In this document: positions 1-5,850 of the stretch, piece after piece
How the letters are laid out: every line of letters begins with the position of its first letter
Position numbering within the stretch: the stretch's first letter is position 1
Origin: Planctomycetaceae bacterium
Lineage (GTDB): Bacteria > Planctomycetota > UBA1135 > GCA-002686595
Direction: 5' to 3'
Length of the DNA stretch: 8,783 nt
Assembly: GCA_013360535.1 (NCBI GenBank)
Contig: JABWBL010000111.1
Location: forward strand, 1 to 8,783
Position numbers and translations under genes: made by a program
The notes under the pieces: generated by a model
What the model was told of the DNA's origin: nothing
Seen by the model: only the letters and a program-made list of their open reading frames with translations
The model's database searches: none

Positions 1-473
1 GTCTGGCGCTGGCGCCACGCGCTGAGGCGCTCGCGCAAGCCGGCGTCACTGCGCGCGAGGATCGCGCAGGCGAGCAGGCCAGCGTTGATCGCGCCGGCCT
101 TGCCGATCGCGAGCGTGCCGACCGGAATGCCGCCGGGCATCTGCACGATCGAGAGCAAGCTGTCCATGCCCTTGAGCGCGTGGCTCTCGACCGGCACGCC
201 GAGCACCGGCAGCACCGTCTGCGCCGCCACCATGCCTGGCAGGTGCGCCGCTCCGCCCGCGCCCGCGATGATCACGTCGAGCCCGCGGCCTTCCGCCGTG
301 CGCGCGTACTCCGCCATCCACTCCGGCGTGCGGTGCGCGCTCACCACCAGGCACTCGTGCTCGACCCCGAGCTCGCGCAAGGTCGCGCTCGCGTGCTGCA
401 TCGTCTCCCAATCACTCTTGGAGCCCATGATCACGCCGACCCGCGGCTTTCCCGGAGCGTTTTGGGGGTTCAT
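1..473 (-). CDS. purE: PurE, 5-(carboxyamino)imidazole ribonucleotide mutase (3' end cut by window edge)
   Basis: PurE interconverts N5-CAIR and CAIR in the cytoplasmic purine pathway, acting with PurK in the class I route. Read on the minus strand from the ATG at 473, the frame stays open to the left edge and gives 157 residues, close to the usual family length of about 160-170, so only a short tail is missing. Signature blocks are clear: GSKSDW at residues 17-22 (phosphate and nucleotide-binding loop), SAHRTP at 45-50 with the catalytic His47, [10 protein letters not shown] at 71-80, and MPGGIPVGT at 112-120. The SDW form and the overall sequence match class I (bacterial mutase) rather than the class II AIR carboxylase. 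No Shine-Dalgarno site is visible before the ATG. The DUF1294 gene lies 51 bases upstream on the same strand and may share a transcript. purK, if adjacent, would lie off the left edge. Confidence 0.95.
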   Translation of the reverse strand, partial: MNPQNAPGKPRVGVIMGSKSDWETMQHASATLRELGVEHECLVVSAHRTPEWMAEYARTAEGRGLDVIIAGAGGAAHLPGMVAAQTVLPVLGVPVESHALKGMDSLLSIVQMPGGIPVGTLAIGKAGAINAGLLACAILARSDAGLRERLSAWRQRQ

Positions 474-524
474 CGTCCGCGCAGGGTAGAGCCCGCGCCG
501 ACCGCAGCGCAAGCCGCCGCGCCC

Positions 525-836
525 TCAGGGCACCGACTTGATGTCGAGCCAGCCCGTGTGGAGCCCGTACAGGAAGCCCGCGAGCAGCCCGAGGTTCACG
601 AGCGTCACCAGCACCGCCAGCACGAGGAACGACACCTTGCGAGTCTTGTGGCGGAAGGTCCGCATTCCCAGCCACATTCCCGGCGCCGCCAGAGGCAGCC
701 CGAGCGAGAGCAGCGTCCGCTCCGAGATGCGCCGCGCCCCGCGCACGGCCAGCACCTTGTCGATGCCCTGCGCCGCGAAAGCGACGAGGTTGACGACGAG
801 GAACAGCGCGATCGCGAACCAGGGATCGAGGCTCAT
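525..836 (-). CDS. DUF1294 family small membrane protein
   Basis: This 103-residue protein has two clear hydrophobic helices (about residues 6-24 and 69-92) and a weaker apolar stretch at 41-58. Between them is the DUF1294 pattern: GIDK at 24-27, a basic RRISER block at 35-40, PG at 52-53 and FRHKT at 61-65. The family is of unknown function and sits in the inner membrane; some members are fused to cold-shock domains, which is absent here. The ATG at 836 is preferred because it starts at the family's usual N-terminus; the longer open frame upstream would run through the divergent gene at 901. A run of seven C residues (coding strand) abuts the start codon and no Shine-Dalgarno site is seen. 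purE follows 51 bases downstream on the same strand. Confidence 0.88.
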   Translation of the reverse strand: MSLDPWFAIALFLVVNLVAFAAQGIDKVLAVRGARRISERTLLSLGLPLAAPGMWLGMRTFRHKTRKVSFLVLAVLVTLVNLGLLAGFLYGLHTGWLDIKSVP

Positions 837-900
837 GGGGGGGCGGACAGGGTAGCGTTCTCGCCACTCCCCCGTTGCGCCGCGCGCGCGGTTCGCGAGC

Positions 901-1542
901 ATGGTGGGCATGCCTTCGCTCGACGTGTTCCAGCGCGACCCGCTCGTCGCTTCCTTCCTCCCCGAGGACCGCCGCGTGCTCGTGCGGTACCTGTGGGAGT
1001 ACCTGACGACCGGCAAGCTCGAGGAACCGCCGCAGCTGCACACGTCCCACAAGCAGATCCGGGTCGACATGCGTCGCGAGCCGATCGGGCAAGTGTCGTG
1101 GAAGTGGTCCGAGCTGAGCGGCAAGTACACGGGCTGTCCCTTCTGGAGCACCGAGGCTCTGCGGGTCGTCGTCGAGCTCGACGCCCGCTGGCCCGGCCGG
1201 CCGCTCAAGCGCGTCTGCGAGCGCGTCTCGAAGGGTTATTTCCTCGAGAGCATCCAGCACGAGAGCGTCTTCCCGCGCGACGAGTGGATCGCGCGCTTGG
1301 CTGCGCTCGTCGGAACCGACGCCGTGCCCTCGTTGCCTGAACTCGAAGCCCAACTCGACCAGCTCTGCATCGGTTGCGTCGTCACCCGCACGCAACACGA
1401 CGAGGCCGCCGGCCGCCCCGGCACTCCCGACAACCCTTGGTTGCGCCTCCAACCCACGTCGGTCTGCCTCGTTCCGAACCCGGCCTGGACCGAGCCGCAC
1501 CTCACCTGGATACGCGAGGCCGGCCTGCTCGAGCCGCGCTGA
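901..1542 (+). CDS. Hypothetical protein, 213 residues, unrecognised
   Basis: I do not recognise this protein. It is soluble-looking, with no signal peptide or membrane helix. It is rich in Trp (W32, W68, W70, W82, W97, W129, W180, W196, W203). It has an HTSHK motif at residues 47-51 and a CIGC pair at 156-159, which with C79 or C189 could bind a metal, though this is only a suggestion. Coding is supported by strong G/C use at third codon positions through the whole frame and by a normal amino-acid mix. Two starts are possible, ATG at 901 and ATG at 910; neither has a convincing Shine-Dalgarno site, although GGTGGG lies just before the second. It diverges from the DUF1294 gene across 64 bases and converges on the large membrane protein gene, stopping 15 bases from that gene's stop. 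Confidence 0.82.
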   Translation: MVGMPSLDVFQRDPLVASFLPEDRRVLVRYLWEYLTTGKLEEPPQLHTSHKQIRVDMRREPIGQVSWKWSELSGKYTGCPFWSTEALRVVVELDARWPGRPLKRVCERVSKGYFLESIQHESVFPRDEWIARLAALVGTDAVPSLPELEAQLDQLCIGCVVTRTQHDEAAGRPGTPDNPWLRLQPTSVCLVPNPAWTEPHLTWIREAGLLEPR

Positions 1543-1549
1543 AGCGACG

Positions 1550-1568
1550 GCGCGCCCTCACGGCGCGC
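1550..1568. terminator. GC-rich hairpin between convergent genes (possible bidirectional terminator)
   Basis: GCGCGCC at 1550-1556 is perfectly complementary to GGCGCGC at 1562-1568, giving a 7-bp all-GC stem with a five-base loop. It sits in the junction of two convergent genes (stops at 1540-1542 and 1558-1560), so the loop contains most of the minus-strand stop codon. There is no T-run on either side, so it would not be a classical intrinsic terminator. Such short GC stems also arise by chance in DNA of this composition. Confidence 0.33.
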
Positions 1569-3564
1569 GCTGGAGCTGCACGGCGTGGTGCACGGTGGAC
1601 TTCGGCACGACCTTGAGCGGCACGTCCTGGGCGACGAAGCCGTCGAACTCGACGTGGAGCACGTATTCACCGCCGGGAAGTGGCCACAGGTTGCGCGCGG
1701 ATCCGTTCGGGCCAACCCAGCCGCCGCACGTGGAGTTGGAGCCGCTCCGGTCGAGGAACATCGTCTCTTCGAGCGCCTCGCCTTCGTGCGAAAGCGTGCA
1801 ACGAGCCGTCACGGGCGCGCCGTCGGGGTCCGTGACGTCGAGCTCGAGGAGCCCACCCGCAGGCAGCACCACACGCAACGTGTCCGGCGAAGTCTCGTCG
1901 AGCAGGAGCCGCACGCGCTGCGAGAACTCCGTCCCGCTCAGCATGTAGCTCCAATCCGGCTCGACGGTGAGCCGCACCTGCGTCGCTGGCACGTTGGGCA
2001 CCACGTAGCGGCCGGTCTCGGAACGCTCGCGCGTTCCGACGTTCGGCTCCCAGCCCTTCGGCCCTTGCGTCTCGACGCTGAGGCTCGCCATGTCCATGAC
2101 GCTGCCATCCTCCCGCACGACCTCGACCGTCAGTGTGCGCGGCTTGGGGAGCCGGCGGAGCTCGACCGTGAAGTCGACGACACCACCTTCCGACGGCGCG
2201 GCAACCTCGAATTCGCTGGTCTCGAAACCGTCGGCGCGCACGCGAGCCTGCAGGTGGAAGTTGGCGGGAGCGAGGACCGGCAGCACGCCCTTGTTGCCGA
2301 ACAGCGGATGGTCGATCGGCCGTCCGATCGCGTCGTTGCAGGACAGGCGCGCGGAACGGAGCTCGGTCTCGGACAGGGCGTCTCCGTCCTTCAGGCGCAT
2401 GGCGAGCCGGATCACGGCGCCCGAATCGTGCAGCACGAGTCCGCTCGCCGGCGCACGGTGGTACGACGTGGGGATGCGGATGAGCGAGATCATTCCGACG
2501 TGTTGCGCCGAGATCGAGTACTCCGCTTCCTCGAGGCCGCTCACGTCGAAGCAAGGGAGATCACCAACCGCGACGTGGATTGCGTCCCAGGAGAGGTTCC
2601 CGTCGGCCCAATGCAACCCGTACAGCGTCCTGGCCGTCAGGTAGCTCGCCCCTTCGACGCTGCTGCGGACGGTGACCGAGTTCGCGCGGTACTCAGGCGG
2701 CAGCAGGCTTTCGATGCAGCCCGAAAGCGTCGCGCCGCGGCGCAAGACGACGTCGCCGCACTCGAGCACGCCGCTCGACGGAATCGTGACCTCGCGTTTC
2801 TGGGGCAGGTAGCCCGGAGCCTGCAGGATCAGCAACGTGCTGGCGACATCGCGTGTGGCGGCGAACTCGAAGCGTCCGTCGTCCGAGGTCCGACCGGCAC
2901 CGAGCTCGCGCGAAGGCACCTTGCCGCTCTCCAGCACGAGGAGCGTGGCCGCGCCATCGTTCGGAGCCACGCCGAAATCGCCGAGCAACCGGCCACGCAC
3001 GATCCAGACGGACGTCAGCGTGAACTCGACGCGCGCCAGCCACGTCCCCGTGCTTTCGTCGTGCACGAACTGGCTCGGCTCGATCGTGAAGTCCTGCAGC
3101 GCCATCTCGCCGAACATCACACGCACCGTGTGGCGAACCAGCCACTCCTCGCCCTTCGCGTTCCGTTTCGACGAGAAGCTGCCGTCGGTGCGGGACTGCA
3201 GTTGCCCAGCCGAGCCACGCTCGGACGAGAACTGCAGCGTGAACTCCGGCAGGTTGCCCTCGACTCCAGCGATGCGCAGCTGGCCATCGATCGCGATGTG
3301 CGTCCACTTGCGCGCCTCGACCTTCGTTTCCTGCTGCGGCGCCTCGCGCGACTCGCCGGCCTCCGGCGGAGAAGTCGGCTTCACAGGCGCATCGACACCG
3401 GACTGCGCGAGCCGCTCGGCGGCCTCCACCGATTCCGTCGAGGGCGTCGCCGGCGTCGAATCGAGCGGTTCGCGGCGGTAGAGCACAAAAACGACGAGCA
3501 GGACGCCGGCGAGCACCGCCGCGAGAGTCCAAGCGCGCCGCGCCGGGGAAGGGACGCGAGTCAT
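1558..3564 (-). CDS. Membrane-anchored protein with carboxypeptidase-regulatory-like (beta-sandwich) domains
   Basis: This 668-residue protein has a short basic N-terminus followed by one hydrophobic helix (about residues 12-29), fitting an uncleaved signal anchor. A Pro/Glu/Ser/Thr-rich linker covers roughly 32-85, and the rest is probably periplasmic or outside the cell. The clearest domain is at about 187-278: a V-x-G-R-L-L opening, then GRTSDDGRFEF at 224-234 and APGY at 249-252. This is the pattern of CarboxypepD_reg-like domains, which are adhesion or structural beta-sandwiches, not peptidases. A similar module closes the protein (about 571-660: DPDGAPV at 579-585, LPGGEY at 629-634, DGF at 641-643), and the part at 470-570 also looks beta-rich. 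No catalytic motif is visible. The ATG at 3564 is chosen because it begins the signal anchor; a small GGCGC/GCGCC hairpin (3565-3580) rather than a Shine-Dalgarno site lies before it. Function unknown; substrate binding or envelope structure are guesses. Confidence 0.92.
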   Translation of the reverse strand: MTRVPSPARRAWTLAAVLAGVLLVVFVLYRREPLDSTPATPSTESVEAAERLAQSGVDAPVKPTSPPEAGESREAPQQETKVEARKWTHIAIDGQLRIAGVEGNLPEFTLQFSSERGSAGQLQSRTDGSFSSKRNAKGEEWLVRHTVRVMFGEMALQDFTIEPSQFVHDESTGTWLARVEFTLTSVWIVRGRLLGDFGVAPNDGAATLLVLESGKVPSRELGAGRTSDDGRFEFAATRDVASTLLILQAPGYLPQKREVTIPSSGVLECGDVVLRRGATLSGCIESLLPPEYRANSVTVRSSVEGASYLTARTLYGLHWADGNLSWDAIHVAVGDLPCFDVSGLEEAEYSISAQHVGMISLIRIPTSYHRAPASGLVLHDSGAVIRLAMRLKDGDALSETELRSARLSCNDAIGRPIDHPLFGNKGVLPVLAPANFHLQARVRADGFETSEFEVAAPSEGGVVDFTVELRRLPKPRTLTVEVVREDGSVMDMASLSVETQGPKGWEPNVGTRERSETGRYVVPNVPATQVRLTVEPDWSYMLSGTEFSQRVRLLLDETSPDTLRVVLPAGGLLELDVTDPDGAPVTARCTLSHEGEALEETMFLDRSGSNSTCGGWVGPNGSARNLWPLPGGEYVLHVEFDGFVAQDVPLKVVPKSTVHHAVQLQRAP

Positions 3565-3605
3565 GGCGCGATCTTGCGCCGATCCCGGGAGCCTGTCCAG
3601 CCGGC

Positions 3606-3653
3606 GGGGCGTGCGGGGGCGCTGGGGAGGCGAGGGCGAGCCCGGGGGCGGGG
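3606..3653 (+). promoter_or_regulatory. Cluster of six G-runs, putative G-quadruplex in divergent promoter region
   Basis: Within the 111-base divergent gap, the plus strand carries G-runs at 3606-3609, 3615-3619, 3624-3627, 3634-3636, 3644-3648 and 3650-3653. All are separated by seven bases or fewer, so the stretch meets the usual G3+N1-7 quadruplex rule with spare runs. It ends 22 bases before the radical SAM start codon and could lie in its leader or promoter; on the other strand it is C-rich and upstream of the membrane-protein gene. Composition alone makes such patterns commoner in GC-rich genomes. I see no convincing -35/-10 pair in the gap. Confidence 0.42.
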
Positions 3654-3661
3654 AGTCCGGT

Positions 3662-3665
3662 AGGA
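3662..3665 (+). promoter_or_regulatory. Weak ribosome binding site for the radical SAM gene
   Basis: AGGA lies 10 bases before the ATG at 3676, a plausible Shine-Dalgarno core at the long end of normal spacing. It supports this start, which also begins the family's expected first beta strand (RVLFVYPN). Confidence 0.5.
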
Positions 3666-3675
3666 TCTGCGCGCG

Positions 3676-5358
3676 ATGCGAGTGCTCTTCGTCTATCCGA
3701 ACCTCTACACGCAGATGGGGTTCAACCATGGGCTGGCGACGTTGTCGGCGGTGCTCAAGCGCGCCGGGCACGAGACGCGGCTCCTGAACCAGAACGAGAA
3801 CCTGCCGCCGGTGCCGACGGAGGAGGACGTGCTGGCGCTCGTGCGCGAGTGGCGGCCGGGGCTGATCGCGTTTTCGTGCCTGACGCAGCAGTACCACGCG
3901 GCGACGGAGCTGGTGGCGTGGTTGCGGCGCGCGGCGGGGGAGCGTGGGCTCGAGCTGCCGCCGGTGATCGTCGGTGGCATCCATCCGACGATGGTGCCGA
4001 GCGAAGTGATGGCGGACGGCCTGTGGGATCACGTCGGTGTCGGCGAGTGCGAGGACGCGCTGCTCGAGCTCGTCACGCGCCTCGAGCGCGGAGAACGGCC
4101 CGACGACGTGCGCAACTTCCTGTCGTGGAAGGGTGGCGTGCGGCCTGCGGCGGCGCAGTTCGCGCCGGTGTCGAGCGAGCTGTGGCACCACAATCCCGTC
4201 GGCGAGTTTCCGGACATGCGCGCGCTGCCGATGCCGGATTACGAGCTGTTCGACACGCAGCGCATCACGGACCAAAAGCACGGCTGGTTCGGGCTCCTCA
4301 GCTCGCGCGGCTGTCCGTACCGCTGCACGTACTGCCTCAACCACAAGATCGTCGACCGCTATCGCGACGAGCTCGGCCGCTCGACGACGCAGATCGGCTT
4401 CTTCCGTTTCCGCCCGCCGGAGCTCCTGATCGAGGAGATCCAGTGGGTGCTCGCGCGCTACAGGAACATCGGCACCTTCATCTTCGACGACGACCTGTTC
4501 ACGCAGAACGTGCCGCACGCTCTGGCCGTGTGCGAGGCGTACCACGCGGCAGGCATCAAGGTGCCGTTCGTCGTGAACAGCCACGTGAAGCAGCTCGACC
4601 CGCGCGTCGCGGAAGCGCTCGCGAAGGCCGGTTGCCGCATCCTCAAGCTCGGCATCGAGTCGGGGAGCCCGCGCGTGCGCAAGGAAGTGCTGCAGCGCTT
4701 CATGTCGAACGACGACGTGTTCAACACGATCGAGGCGGCCGAGATGTTCGGCCTGCACACGTCGGGTTTCCTGATGGTCGGCCTGCCGTACGAGTCGCAC
4801 GAGGAGCGCTGGGAAACCGTCGATTTGCTCGCGAAATCCGGCATCGGCCGCTTCCGCACGTCGCTCTTCTTCCCGTTCCCCGGCACCGAGAGTTACGCGC
4901 TCGCGCTCAAGGGCGGCTACATCGACCCGGCGCGTGAGGTCAAGCTCACCGACTTCACCGAGTCCTCGTGCATGGACTTCGGCGCGAGCGAGAACCTGTT
5001 CATCGACAAGCTCGCGACCTGCATGCCGTGGTTCGTGAACTCGCGGCTCGATCGCTACCGCGAGGCGCCGGCGAGCGCGCGCTACCGCGGCATCGTCGAG
5101 CGCGTGCTCGCCATGGACCAGCTCGAGTGGGAAGCCTTCAAGCCCAGCGTGCGCAAGCTCGACGCCGAGCTCTCCGCCGCCGCCGTCGCCGCCAAGGAGT
5201 TGCACTACGCGATCAAGTACAACGCCTTCATGGGTGTGCGCTCCGACTACTACCTCGCCGAAGAAGCCGGCCTCGAGTGGCACACCGCCGCCGCCAAGCC
5301 CGTCCCCGAACGCCTCGCCGAGCTCGCCCTCGCCGCCGCCGCGAGCGAGATGTGCTGA
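3676..5358 (+). CDS. B12-binding-domain radical SAM protein
   Basis: This 560-residue enzyme has the layout of cobalamin-dependent radical SAM proteins. Residues 1-140 form a Rossmann-like B12-binding domain (RVLFVYPN at 2-9, FSCLT at 66-70, VGGIHPT at 99-105, GVGECE at 121-126). Residues about 205-400 form a radical SAM barrel with the 4Fe-4S cysteines C213, C217 and C220 (CxxxCxxC), a DDDLF strand at 271-275, GIESG at 326-330 and GLPYES at 369-374. A family-specific C-terminal helical region follows. The DxHxxG motif that supplies a lower-axial His to cobalamin is absent; the equivalent stretch near 37-48 reads LNQNENLPPVPT, as in BchE-like members, so base-off/His-off binding or no B12 is possible. 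The substrate cannot be inferred. The gene is followed after seven bases by a small membrane protein gene on the same strand. Synonymous codon choice shifts along the gene, from GCG alanine codons early to GCC late. Confidence 0.93.
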   Translation: MRVLFVYPNLYTQMGFNHGLATLSAVLKRAGHETRLLNQNENLPPVPTEEDVLALVREWRPGLIAFSCLTQQYHAATELVAWLRRAAGERGLELPPVIVGGIHPTMVPSEVMADGLWDHVGVGECEDALLELVTRLERGERPDDVRNFLSWKGGVRPAAAQFAPVSSELWHHNPVGEFPDMRALPMPDYELFDTQRITDQKHGWFGLLSSRGCPYRCTYCLNHKIVDRYRDELGRSTTQIGFFRFRPPELLIEEIQWVLARYRNIGTFIFDDDLFTQNVPHALAVCEAYHAAGIKVPFVVNSHVKQLDPRVAEALAKAGCRILKLGIESGSPRVRKEVLQRFMSNDDVFNTIEAAEMFGLHTSGFLMVGLPYESHEERWETVDLLAKSGIGRFRTSLFFPFPGTESYALALKGGYIDPAREVKLTDFTESSCMDFGASENLFIDKLATCMPWFVNSRLDRYREAPASARYRGIVERVLAMDQLEWEAFKPSVRKLDAELSAAAVAAKELHYAIKYNAFMGVRSDYYLAEEAGLEWHTAAAKPVPERLAELALAAAASEMC

Positions 5359-5365
5359 GCGCCGC

Positions 5366-5749
5366 ATGACGCGCGGCTGGCAGCGCTGGGCCAGGTTCGC
5401 GCTCGTGCTCGCGTGGAGCGGGCACTTCCTGCTGCGCGCGCACGACATCGCGTCGTTCGCCGATCAGGACCAGTTCGAGCGCGACGTGCCGCCGATGATC
5501 CTGCGCGCGGCGGCGCTGCTGCTGGTTCCGGCCAGTCTCGCGTTCCTCACGTCCGTGCGGGGCGTGGCGTGGGTCGCATCGGCCTGGAGCCTGCTCGTGA
5601 TCGGGACAGGACTGCTGGCTTCCGCCCCCGGCTCGGAGGTCCCCGTGACCCTCCGCGGCCTCGACACCGTCCTGCTCGTCCTCGCCTCCATTGGCCTTGG
5701 CGCCCATGGGGTGCTCGGCAGGCACCGAGGGGGCGCCACGGACAGCTGA
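5366..5749 (+). CDS. Small multi-pass membrane protein, unrecognised
   Basis: The 127-residue product is mostly hydrophobic. It has likely helices at about residues 8-24, 45-62, 66-86 and 101-118, and a polar stretch, FADQDQFERD, at 31-40 between the first two. It belongs to no family I can name. The ATG at 5366 is chosen because it lies just after the radical SAM stop (seven bases between), leaving a coherent membrane protein; the same frame is open further upstream but would overlap the enzyme's coding region. No Shine-Dalgarno site is visible, so reinitiation after the upstream stop is likely. The tight spacing suggests co-transcription and perhaps that the two products act together, for example on a lipid or membrane-bound substrate, but this is only inference from position. 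Confidence 0.82.
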   Translation: MTRGWQRWARFALVLAWSGHFLLRAHDIASFADQDQFERDVPPMILRAAALLLVPASLAFLTSVRGVAWVASAWSLLVIGTGLLASAPGSEVPVTLRGLDTVLLVLASIGLGAHGVLGRHRGGATDS

Positions 5750-5824
5750 GGGGCCTGGCACGCGCTTCCGCAGGGGGGGGCGCGACCGTCTGTGGGCCGC
5801 TTCTGGGAGTTATGGGTAGCGCAG

Positions 5825-5850
5825 TGGACATAAATACGATATTATGTCCA
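5825..5850. promoter_or_regulatory. Perfect 9-bp inverted repeat over the ATPase start codon (operator candidate)
   Basis: TGGACATAA at 5825-5833 is the exact reverse complement of TTATGTCCA at 5842-5850, with an eight-base spacer. The flanks CA (5822-5823) and TG (5852-5853) extend the symmetry. The element is an AT-rich island in very GC-rich DNA and its right arm contains the ATG at 5844. A TATTAT sequence at 5840-5845 resembles a -10 box and TGGACA at 5825-5830 resembles a -35 box, but their spacing is wrong for them to pair. It could be a dimer-binding operator for autoregulation, or an RNA hairpin hiding the start codon. The rest of the 94-base gap (5750-5843) holds a run of eight G at 5773-5780 and nothing else recognisable. 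Confidence 0.55.

Noticed and set aside
180..1500. Long open frames at 180-1340 (plus) and 412-1500 (minus)
   Set aside because: They lie across purE, DUF1294 and the 213-residue gene in wrong frames and encode low-complexity Arg/Ala/Pro-rich sequence typical of GC-rich shadow frames.
1585..3663. A 692-residue plus-strand open frame
   Set aside because: It is antisense to the beta-sandwich membrane protein gene and its product is abnormally rich in Arg, with no recognisable domain.
5234..5365. An earlier ATG for the small membrane protein
   Set aside because: It would overlap the radical SAM coding region and add a Pro/Ser/Arg-rich segment unlike the membrane protein; the ATG at 5366 directly follows the upstream stop.
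1558..5448. A 1296-residue minus-strand open frame extending the membrane protein gene upstream to 5448
   Set aside because: The part beyond 3564 is antisense to the radical SAM gene, is Arg/His-rich and reads as a composition artefact; a proper signal anchor begins at the ATG at 3564.
5773..5780. Run of eight G (and seven G at 837-843) as phase-variation tracts
   Set aside because: Both are non-coding and short for a genome this rich in G and C; there is no sign that they set a reading frame or promoter spacing.
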